Source: Hydrogenophaga sp. Root209
Lineage (GTDB): Bacteria > Pseudomonadota > Gammaproteobacteria > Burkholderiales > Burkholderiaceae_C
Length of the DNA stretch: 64,000 nucleotides
NCBI RefSeq assembly: GCF_001428625.1
Contig: NZ_LMIE01000012.1
Location: 388,900 to 452,899, forward strand
Direction of reading: 5' to 3'
Notes under the pieces: model-generated
What the model saw: the letters and a program-made list of their open reading frames with translations, nothing else
What the model was told of the DNA's origin: nothing
Databases searched by the model: none
In this document: piece by piece, positions 37,090 to 44,042 of the stretch
How positions within the stretch are numbered: position 1 is the first letter of the stretch
Layout: the number at the start of each line of letters is the position of its first letter
Translations under genes and position numbers: made by a program

Positions 37090-38415
37090 TTGCCTCTGGA
37101 CCGGTTGAGGTTGCACAGCGCCAAAGCGCGCCTGTGGAGGTGGTTGCTGGACGAGGTGGTCCATGCACCCCTGGAACCCATTTTGCACCCATCCCGTGCA
37201 CGGTTGCAGTACCTGGGCGCGTTCACCATTCTCGGCCATATCGCGTTTGGCTGGATCTGGATCGACCTGTTGCCGCAGCCCTACGAAAGCGTGCCCACCC
37301 GACTGGCCATGGCCAGTCTGGGCATCCCGCTGCTCTTCGGCATGGTCAATCGGGACCTCACCTCCAAGGCCACGATCTGGATTTTTTCCCTGGCCAGCTG
37401 GTTGCAGCTGCCGATGTTCTTTTCCTGGATGTACTGGCTCAACGAGGGCAACGACGTCTGGCTGGCCAGTGTTTCCTGCATGCTGGTGATCTACTACCAC
37501 CTCACCGACTGGCGGGTGGCCACAGTGGGGGTTGTCGGGGGAGCGGGGCTCAGCCTGGGGCTCACTCAGATGCTGGGGATACCGCTGACGCAAGCCGCCA
37601 CACGGCCCGATCATCTGGTGGTGCTGGCTTTCGCATGGGGCGCGGCCGTGATGCTGGGGGCCTCCAGCGCCAACTTGCGCCGCACGCGCCTGATCAACAC
37701 GCTGAGCACCATGGGTGTGATGGCGCACGAGCTGCGCACGCCGCTGGCCACGGTGCACCTGATGGGCGACGTGCTGCGCAACCTGTCGCAGTACGACTTG
37801 CCGGAGGCCAAGCAGAAGAAGTTCGACGAGCTGGCGACACGGCTCCAAAACCTGGTGCGCAGCATGAACCGCCAGATCGATACCCAGATATCGAATGCAC
37901 AACTGACTCGGCTGCCGCGCGACAAGTCATCGATCCGCGCGGCGGAGCTGGTGCAGGACGTGGTGTTGCACTACCCCTACCGCTCGTCCCGGGAGCGCGA
38001 TTGCGTTCAAGTGCACATCCAGCAGGACTTTCACTTCGTTGCCTCCCGCCAGTTGTTCTCTCAGGTGCTCACCAACCTGATGAAGAACGCACTGCACGCG
38101 CTGGCCTCGGCCAGCAATGCACCGAGCCCGGGCGACTTGCGGCTGGACGTGGGCGTGCACCACGGCAAAGGCCGCATTGCAGTATCTGACGACGGAATCG
38201 GCATCGCCCACGAACAGCAGACGAGAATCTTCGAACCGTTCTTCTCCACGCTGGCAGGTGCCGGCAACGGCCTGGGTCTGACGTTCTGCAAGAACGTGGT
38301 GGAGGCGGCGCAGGGAAATCTCAGCGTGCATTCCGAACCCGGCCTGGGCGCGGTCTTCATGATCGATCTCCCGATCCAGACCCCGACTCCCGCGACTTCA
38401 TCCTCCACTCGCTGA
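37090..38415 (+). CDS. Membrane sensor histidine kinase, CqsS/LqsS-like
   Basis: 441 residues. Six hydrophobic segments lie between about 40 and 190 (for example YLGAFTILGHIAFGWIWID, IWIFSLASWLQLPMFFSWMY and VVLAFAWGAAVMLGAS), then the H box MAHELRTPLATVH with His213, an N box (LTNLMKNALHAL), G1 (DDGIGIA), F (FEPFFST) and G2 (GNGLGLTF). The multi-spanning N-terminus resembles the autoinducer-sensing part of CqsS and LqsS rather than a PAS or HAMP sensor. Followed 8 bases later by the response regulator and divergent from a LuxR gene, with the synthase gene just beyond. Confidence 0.82.
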   Translation: MPLDRLRLHSAKARLWRWLLDEVVHAPLEPILHPSRARLQYLGAFTILGHIAFGWIWIDLLPQPYESVPTRLAMASLGIPLLFGMVNRDLTSKATIWIFSLASWLQLPMFFSWMYWLNEGNDVWLASVSCMLVIYYHLTDWRVATVGVVGGAGLSLGLTQMLGIPLTQAATRPDHLVVLAFAWGAAVMLGASSANLRRTRLINTLSTMGVMAHELRTPLATVHLMGDVLRNLSQYDLPEAKQKKFDELATRLQNLVRSMNRQIDTQISNAQLTRLPRDKSSIRAAELVQDVVLHYPYRSSRERDCVQVHIQQDFHFVASRQLFSQVLTNLMKNALHALASASNAPSPGDLRLDVGVHHGKGRIAVSDDGIGIAHEQQTRIFEPFFSTLAGAGNGLGLTFCKNVVEAAQGNLSVHSEPGLGAVFMIDLPIQTPTPATSSSTR

Positions 38416-38422
38416 CGATCTG

Positions 38423-39409
38423 ATGGCACTGACGATCCCTTTATTCCACCGTCCCGGCAGCATCCTGTTCCTCGACGATGACACCGACTACCTCGACATG
38501 CTCGGTATGGTGATTCCGACGCATTGGCAGGTGGAGCTGTTTTCTCGGCCGTCGGGCTTTGCGCAGCGCATGCAGCAGGAGCCGGCGCGGTGGGAAGCCG
38601 ACGCGATGCTGCAACTGCAAATGATCGAGCGCTGGCGCCAGGGACAGCCGCTGCTGCCGCAGATCCTGCGCTACTGGGCGGTGAACCCGGCACGCTACCA
38701 GTTGGTGAAGACCTGCGTGGTCGACTATGCGATGCCCGGCACCGACGGCTTGAAGGTGCTCAACACCTTGCTGGACTGGCCTGGTTCGCGCGTGCTGCTG
38801 ACCGGCCAGGCCGACGAGCAGATCGCCATCCAGGCCTTCAACAACGGTCTGATCGACCAGTTCGTGCCCAAACAGACCACCGACATCACGCGTCACCTTA
38901 TGGGTGTCTTGCGCAAGCTCATGCACGCGCCGCACCCACGCCTTAACACCCTGTGGCGTAGCGCGCTGCAGCCGTCGCAACAATCGCTGCTGCAGATTCC
39001 GTCCATCGCGCAGGCCCTGCAGGCTTTCGCCACTCAGAACTGGGTCGAGTACGCCGTGTTGGGAGAGCCGTTTGGCCTGATCGGTCTCGACGGCGCGGGC
39101 GATGCCCACTGGCTGCAGCTGGAGCCCACCAGCAGCCTGGGTGACCTGGCCGAACTCGCGGGCTCGGCCGGGCTGGGCTTCGACGTGGTGCGCGCTGTGC
39201 AGGCGGGCAACCAGTTGGCTGCGGTGGAACTGCACCAGCAACTCAATCTGGGCGGGCCGGTGCGCACCTCGCCGGCCTTCAGCCTGGGTGATGACAAGCT
39301 GATCACGGCGGCGGTGTTCTCACTTGACGCCACCGACCTGCCGCACCCCATCTACGGCTACCGGCGTTTCCTGGACGCCGAAGGCCACCGCAGCGTTCAG
39401 GACAACTGA
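38423..39409 (+). CDS. Response regulator with enlarged receiver domain, LqsR-like
   Basis: 328 residues. Receiver residues are recognisable: acidic pair D18-D20 (LFLDDDTDYLDM), phospho-acceptor D101 (TCVVDYAMPGTDG), T127 (LLTGQAD) and K150 (FVPKQTTD). The acid pair to D101 spacing is about 82 residues rather than the usual 40 or so, so roughly 40 extra residues (about 45-90, Gln/Arg/Trp-rich) are inserted. The C-terminal half is not a known DNA-binding domain. Long receiver plus unfamiliar output fits the LqsR family of Legionella. Its 3' end overlaps the synthase gene by 13 bp on the other strand. Confidence 0.8.
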   Translation: MALTIPLFHRPGSILFLDDDTDYLDMLGMVIPTHWQVELFSRPSGFAQRMQQEPARWEADAMLQLQMIERWRQGQPLLPQILRYWAVNPARYQLVKTCVVDYAMPGTDGLKVLNTLLDWPGSRVLLTGQADEQIAIQAFNNGLIDQFVPKQTTDITRHLMGVLRKLMHAPHPRLNTLWRSALQPSQQSLLQIPSIAQALQAFATQNWVEYAVLGEPFGLIGLDGAGDAHWLQLEPTSSLGDLAELAGSAGLGFDVVRAVQAGNQLAAVELHQQLNLGGPVRTSPAFSLGDDKLITAAVFSLDATDLPHPIYGYRRFLDAEGHRSVQDN

Positions 39410-40644
39410 GCGCACGCCGCGCGGGCGCGCCGCGCAATGGGCCAGTCCCACGGCTTGACCATGGGCGCCAGTTCGCGCGCCACGGCGGCCACATGGTCCA
39501 GCTCCGCATCGGTGAGCGCAGCGTGCAGCGTGAGGCGCACCATGGTGCGGTTGCGGCTGGTGGCGGGCGCGCAGAATACGGCGCCAAACACATCCCGCTC
39601 CTCCAACAGATCGCGCAGCACCATAGTGGCCGGTTCGGTGCCAGCCTCCAGGGCGATGATCTGTTCGGTTCCCTGGTGGATCGGGTAGCCCAGATCGCTG
39701 AGCATGCCGCGCAACTGGCGCGTGTGGGCGTGCAGGCGCGCGCGCTCGGTGTCGCTGCGGCGGATCACGTCCAGCGTGGCGTCGAGTGCGGCAATCTCGT
39801 GCGGCAGCAGGCAGGAGCTGAACATATTGGGATAGCTGGTGCTCAGCACGTAGTTGCGCATGGCCGCGGGCACGCTCAGGAAACCGGCACGTCCGGCAAA
39901 CGCCTTGGCCAGGCTGGCGGTGATGAAGTGCACCCGGTGACTCAGGCCGAGCTCGGCGCACAGGCCCGCGCCCTGCGGACCATGCGTACCCAGCGAATGC
40001 GATTCGTCCACCAGCGTCATGCAACCCCACCGCTCGGCCACCTCCACCACCTGCACCAGAGGCGACACGGCGCCCGTGGTGCTGTAGATCGAATCCACCA
40101 CGATCACACCGGCGCCGTGGCGCTGCACCAGCCGGTCCAGGTGCTCGGCGTCGTTGTGACGGAACGGGTGGGTGGTGGCCCCGGCGCGACGCGCACCTTC
40201 CCACAGCGAGGTGTGGGCCAGCGTGTCCATGTAGATCACGGTCTTCTCGTCAGCGATGGACTGCAGCAGACCCAGGTTGGCCGCGTAGCCCGACTGGCAG
40301 ATGAGACCGTCTTCCTGACCAAGCATGTGGGCGAGCTTGAGTTCGAGCTTGCGCGCTGGATGCTCGTCCAGCAGGAACACGCCGGACTGGATGACGAACT
40401 CGGAGTCGGTCTTGATCGCCAGCGTCTGCGCCTGAACGATCTCGGAATGGCCGGTGAGGCTGAGGTAGTCGTTGCCGTTGAGCCGCACCGCGCCGGGACC
40501 CGCCTCACGACCATGCAACAGTGAGCGCCCGCTCCAGAGTGTGTCCCAACGGGTGGTGAATTCGCGCTGAATGCGCCCCGCCAGATGGTCGGAGATCGGT
40601 GGGCAGGAGGGTGCTTTTTCCCGAGAGCAGGCCAACAACGTCAT
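39397..40644 (-). CDS. cqsA: Alpha-hydroxyketone autoinducer synthase, CqsA/LqsA family
   Basis: 415 residues, alpha-oxoamine synthase subgroup of PLP aminotransferases. LNGNDYLSLTGHSEIV, DEHPARKLELKLA, TLVDESHSLGTHGPQGAGL (Asp213 and His216 around PLP) and FITASLAKAFAGRAGF with Lys247 as the Schiff-base lysine are all close to CqsA of Vibrio and LqsA of Legionella. Members condense an amino-acid-derived PLP intermediate with a fatty acyl-CoA to give CAI-1/LAI-1-type hydroxyketone signals. AAAGGA lies before the ATG at 40644. Convergent with the response regulator. Confidence 0.9.
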   Translation of the reverse strand: MTLLACSREKAPSCPPISDHLAGRIQREFTTRWDTLWSGRSLLHGREAGPGAVRLNGNDYLSLTGHSEIVQAQTLAIKTDSEFVIQSGVFLLDEHPARKLELKLAHMLGQEDGLICQSGYAANLGLLQSIADEKTVIYMDTLAHTSLWEGARRAGATTHPFRHNDAEHLDRLVQRHGAGVIVVDSIYSTTGAVSPLVQVVEVAERWGCMTLVDESHSLGTHGPQGAGLCAELGLSHRVHFITASLAKAFAGRAGFLSVPAAMRNYVLSTSYPNMFSSCLLPHEIAALDATLDVIRRSDTERARLHAHTRQLRGMLSDLGYPIHQGTEQIIALEAGTEPATMVLRDLLEERDVFGAVFCAPATSRNRTMVRLTLHAALTDAELDHVAAVARELAPMVKPWDWPIARRARAACAQLS

Positions 40645-40677
40645 GGAGCAATCCTTTTGGAATGGAAAACCCCATTG

Positions 40678-40707
40678 AAAAAAAAAATTCGTGAAAAAAC
40701 ACACGAA
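40678..40707 (-). terminator. Intrinsic terminator of the sulfur dioxygenase gene, in the cqsA leader
   Basis: Read on the minus strand: stem TTCGTG/CACGAA (40702-40707 and 40688-40693) with an 8-base loop and then a run of ten T (40678-40687). A stronger hairpin, CCCTGTCA/TGACAGGG with 4-base loop, lies just upstream on this strand (40708-40727). It ends transcription of the persulfide dioxygenase gene, immediately before the cqsA start at 40644, so the cqsA promoter must overlap this region or be just inside it. Confidence 0.75.
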
Positions 40708-40822
40708 CCCTGTCAACCCTGACAGGGGTTGTGAGGCATTCTTCTCAAATTGCGGGCAGCTCGCGCGACCAGCGGTTGCCGGCAAGCCACATCGGTGGCA
40801 CAGACCCCGCGCGCTTCAGCGC

Positions 40823-41947
40823 TCAGTTCTGGCGCCAGGGCAGCGCATGGTGGCGCCAGCCACCTTGCTGCCCGCGGTGCGCATGCGCATCCGGATCGCC
40901 CTCGAATCCCTCCAGGATGTTGTAGGCCTCCAGGCCGAGCTCGGTGGCGCGTTTGGCCGCGGCGATCGAGCGCACGCCACTGCGACACAACAACACGATC
41001 TTCTTGCCACCCGCCGCCTGGCGCACCTGCGCATCGAAGTCGGGGTTCATCGCCATCCCGGGCCACTGCTTCCAGGCCACCGGCACCGCGCCCGGCACGA
41101 AGCCGACCCACTCCCGCTCGGCATCGGTGCGCACATCCACCAGCACAGCCTCGCCGGCCTGCACCCATTGCCAGGCCAGCTGCGGCGTCACGTCGCCCGC
41201 GTAGCTGCCCGCGTGCGGACCGGCCGCGAGCCGGGGCTCCATGAACACGACGCCGCCCGCGTCGTGGCGCTGCCCCGACATGAGATTGGCGGGCACAGCC
41301 TCGTCCATGCGCCGGGGCCTGGGGAGGTTGAGCGACTCCATCAAGGCGATGAACTCGGACTCGCTCTTGCCCGCGACACGTTCGTTGTGCTTCTTCTCGG
41401 CGCCGATGGTGGAGTGGTGGCGCCCGTGGTAGTCGTGTCCTGGCCAGACGGTGGTGTCGTCCGGCAGATCGAACAGCACCTGGGTGATGCTGTGGTACAG
41501 CTCTTTCGCACTGCCCGACTGGAAATCGGTGCGGCCGCAGCCACCGATGAGCAACGTGTCGCCCGTGAAGACGTGGTGCCTCCAGACCAGGCTCATGCTG
41601 CCAGCGGTGTGACCGGGCGTGTGCAGCGCGCGCAGCACCTCGCCGCCAAAGCTCAGCGTGTCGCCGTGGGCAAGCTGCACTCCGGCGGTACCGATGCCGC
41701 AACCCTGTGGCGCCGCCGTCTTGGCCCCTGCCAGTTCGGCCAGCTTGCCGGCGCTGGTGATGTGATCCGCGTGCGCGTGGGTCTCCACCGTCCAGACCAG
41801 TTTCAGGCCGTACTCGCGAAGCACGGCGAGATCTCGCTCGATCTGTTCGTCCACCGGGTCGATGATGAGAGCGTCGCGGGTGATCTGGTCGAACAGCACG
41901 TACGTGAACGTGCTGGAGGCGGCATCGAAGAGCTGAATTGGTTTCAT
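40823..41947 (-). CDS. Persulfide dioxygenase-rhodanese fusion
   Basis: 374 residues. N-terminal metallo-beta-lactamase-fold persulfide dioxygenase (ETHE1 type) with THAHADHI (His57, His59, Asp61), iron ligands His113 and Asp130 and a later His171; C-terminal rhodanese domain from about 245 with the catalytic Cys321 in LLCRSGVRS. The fusion oxidises glutathione persulfide to sulfite and may make thiosulfate. Ends at the terminator beside the quorum synthase. Start at MKPIQLF (41947); an alternative at 41959 adds four residues. Confidence 0.92.
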   Translation of the reverse strand: MKPIQLFDAASSTFTYVLFDQITRDALIIDPVDEQIERDLAVLREYGLKLVWTVETHAHADHITSAGKLAELAGAKTAAPQGCGIGTAGVQLAHGDTLSFGGEVLRALHTPGHTAGSMSLVWRHHVFTGDTLLIGGCGRTDFQSGSAKELYHSITQVLFDLPDDTTVWPGHDYHGRHHSTIGAEKKHNERVAGKSESEFIALMESLNLPRPRRMDEAVPANLMSGQRHDAGGVVFMEPRLAAGPHAGSYAGDVTPQLAWQWVQAGEAVLVDVRTDAEREWVGFVPGAVPVAWKQWPGMAMNPDFDAQVRQAAGGKKIVLLCRSGVRSIAAAKRATELGLEAYNILEGFEGDPDAHAHRGQQGGWRHHALPWRQN

Positions 41948-42243
41948 GATGCATAGCATGCCACCGGCTGGACTCTGTGGATGTGACCCAAGTCGAATGC
42001 GACGTTGTTAGCATGCAAACTTGCACTGGGCTTACATCCTGCTGACGCAGCGGTTTTCAACAGAACAATGCCGAATACAGATATCGGATGAACCCGCTTT
42101 TAAGTGGCTTTTTGTACGCTATTCAAGGCCTGTGAAAGCAGCAACGTCAGCCAAAGGAATCATGGTCGGTGAAAACCCTGTCGAGGGGAGCGAGCTGCGG
42201 GCCGCATGATGCACAAACCTCAACCCAGACTGGAGACAAACAC
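41948..42243. promoter_or_regulatory. Divergent regulatory region (sulfur dioxygenase / TRAP operon)
   Basis: 296-bp spacer, clearly more A+T-rich than surrounding genes, so it is probably the promoter region of both genes. It contains a perfect dyad TGCAAACTTGCA at 42014-42025 next to GCATGC, and AT-rich stretches around 42050-42125 that may hold the TRAP promoter. Frames across it (42021-42209 +) show no protein family and I take them as non-coding. A GGAG lies before the TRAP ATG. Confidence 0.6.
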
Positions 42244-43362
42244 ATGTCAGACAAGAAAACCGTGACGTCACGCCGCGGCATGCTGAAAGGCGCGGCCGTT
42301 GCGGCTGGCGCCATGTCGGTGCCGATGATTGCGACCGCGCAGACCACGTCGTTGCGCTTCCAGAGCACCTGGCCCTCGAAGGACATCTTCCACGAGTACG
42401 CCCAGGACTTCGCCAAGAAGGTCAACGACATGGCCGGGGGCAAGCTCAAGATCGAAGTGCTGCCCTCCGGCTCCGTGGTCCCGGCTTTCCAGCTGCTCGA
42501 AGCGGTGGCCAAAGGCACGCTGGACGGCGGCCATGGCGTGGTGGCTTACCACTACGGCAAGAACTCGGCACTCGCCCTGTGGGGTTCCGGCCCTGCGTAC
42601 GGCATGGATCCCAACATGGTCCTGGCCTGGCACAACTACGGCGGCGGCAAGGCGCTTCTGGAAGAGATCTACGCCAGTCTGAATCTGGACGTGACCTCCT
42701 TCCTGTACGGCCCCATGCCCACGCAGCCGCTGGGCTGGTTCAAGAAGCCCGTGGCCAAAGTGGCCGACATGAAGGGCCTGAAGTTCCGCACCGTGGGCCT
42801 GGCCGTTGACGTGTTCACCGAAATGGGCACCGCGGTCAATCCGTTGCCCGGTGGCGAGATCGTGCCCGCGCTGGACCGCGGCCTGATCGACGCAGCCGAG
42901 TTCAACAACGCATCGTCGGACCGCCTGCTGGGCTTCCCCGACGTGGCCAAGAACTGCATGCTGCAGAGCTTCCACCAGTCTGGCGAACAGTTCGAAATCT
43001 TGTTCAACAAGACCAAGCTCAATGCCCTGCCGGCCGAGCTGAAGGCCATCGTCGACTACGCCGTGCAAGCGGCCAGCGCCGACATGAGCTGGAAGGCCAT
43101 CCAGCGCAACTCGCAGGACTACATCGAGCTGAAGAAGCAAGGCGTGAAGTTCTACAAGACACCGGACCCGATCCTGCGCGCGCAGCTCGAAGCCTGGGAC
43201 AAGACGATTGCAAAGAAGGCCGGAGAAAACGCCATCTTCAAGAAGGTGCTGGACTCGCAGAAGGCATTCGCCCAGCGCGCCGGCCAGTGGCAGAACGACT
43301 ACCTGGTCGATTTCAAGATGGCCTACAACCACTACTTCGGCAAAGGCGCCAAGAAGTCCTGA
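42244..43362 (+). CDS. TRAP transporter solute-binding protein (DctP family)
   Basis: 372 residues with a Tat-type signal (SRRGMLKGAAVAAGAMSVP) and a periplasmic DctP fold: RFQSTWPSKDIFHEYAQDF, PSGSVVPAFQLLEAV, KGLKFRTVGLAVDVFTEMG, PGGEIVPALDRGLIDAAEFNN. The subgroup is the mannitol/chloroaromatic (COG4663) and keto-acid-binding type; carboxylate substrate likely, identity unknown. A strong palindromic hairpin separates it from the permease genes. Confidence 0.92.
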   Translation: MSDKKTVTSRRGMLKGAAVAAGAMSVPMIATAQTTSLRFQSTWPSKDIFHEYAQDFAKKVNDMAGGKLKIEVLPSGSVVPAFQLLEAVAKGTLDGGHGVVAYHYGKNSALALWGSGPAYGMDPNMVLAWHNYGGGKALLEEIYASLNLDVTSFLYGPMPTQPLGWFKKPVAKVADMKGLKFRTVGLAVDVFTEMGTAVNPLPGGEIVPALDRGLIDAAEFNNASSDRLLGFPDVAKNCMLQSFHQSGEQFEILFNKTKLNALPAELKAIVDYAVQAASADMSWKAIQRNSQDYIELKKQGVKFYKTPDPILRAQLEAWDKTIAKKAGENAIFKKVLDSQKAFAQRAGQWQNDYLVDFKMAYNHYFGKGAKKS

Positions 43363-43380
43363 TCGGACTTTGCTGAACTC

Positions 43381-43400
43381 GGGGCGCCTGCAGGCGCCCC
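43381..43400. terminator. Palindromic hairpin between TRAP binding protein and permeases
   Basis: Perfect 20-base palindrome (10-bp arms, GGGGCGCCTG plus its complement) followed by TTTCTGTTTC. It can act as a partial terminator or as an RNA-stabilising hairpin, giving more binding protein than permease. Confidence 0.7.
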
Positions 43401-43421
43401 TTTCTGTTTCTGGAAATTCAC

Positions 43422-44042
43422 ATGCAAAAACTATTACTGGCCGTTGACAGCCTGTCGACCTGGTTCGGCAAGGCCTGCGCCTGGACCGTCATCGGACTCA
43501 CGCTGTTGATCACGTGGGAAGTGTTTTCCCGCTATGTGCTCAATACCCCTCACGCCTGGGTGCTCGACGCCCAGATCATGTTGTACGGCGTGCTCTTCAT
43601 GAGCGCGGGCGCCTACACGCTGGCCAAGAGCGGCCATGTGCGCGGTGACGTGCTCTACGGATTCTTTAGCCCGCGCACGCAAGCCGGCTGGGATCTTGCC
43701 CTCTACATCCTTTTTTTCCTGCCCGGTATCGTGGCTCTCACCTACGCCGGCTGGTTCTTCGCCAACGAATCGCTCGCCATCCGCGAGCAGACCTTCAACG
43801 CCGATCCCATTCCCGTCTACCCGTTCAAGTTCGTGGTGCCGATCGCGGGAGCCTTCCTGCTGCTGCAGGGGATTGTGGAAATCATCCGCTGCGTGATCTG
43901 CCTGCAAACGGGCGAATGGCCCAAGCGGGAAGAGGACGTGGAAGAAGTCGATGTCGAAAAACTCAAGGAAATGGTGCACGTGAAAGACGCTGACCTCGCC
44001 GACCTGGAGCAGCTGGCTCCGCAGAAGGGTGGCCAGAAATGA
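43422..44042 (+). CDS. TRAP transporter small permease (DctQ family)
   Basis: 206 residues with four hydrophobic segments (about 18-35, 48-65, 88-105, 133-155) and the DctQ hallmark WEVFSRYVLNTPHAW. The 45-residue C-terminal tail is very acidic (EEDVEEVDVEKL), longer than in typical DctQ. Its TGA overlaps the ATG of the large permease (ATGA). Confidence 0.9.
   Translation: MQKLLLAVDSLSTWFGKACAWTVIGLTLLITWEVFSRYVLNTPHAWVLDAQIMLYGVLFMSAGAYTLAKSGHVRGDVLYGFFSPRTQAGWDLALYILFFLPGIVALTYAGWFFANESLAIREQTFNADPIPVYPFKFVVPIAGAFLLLQGIVEIIRCVICLQTGEWPKREEDVEEVDVEKLKEMVHVKDADLADLEQLAPQKGGQK

Noticed and set aside
42021-42209. Small open frame of 62 codons ahead of the TRAP operon
   Set aside because: No ribosome-binding site or similarity; lies in an A+T-rich regulatory gap.
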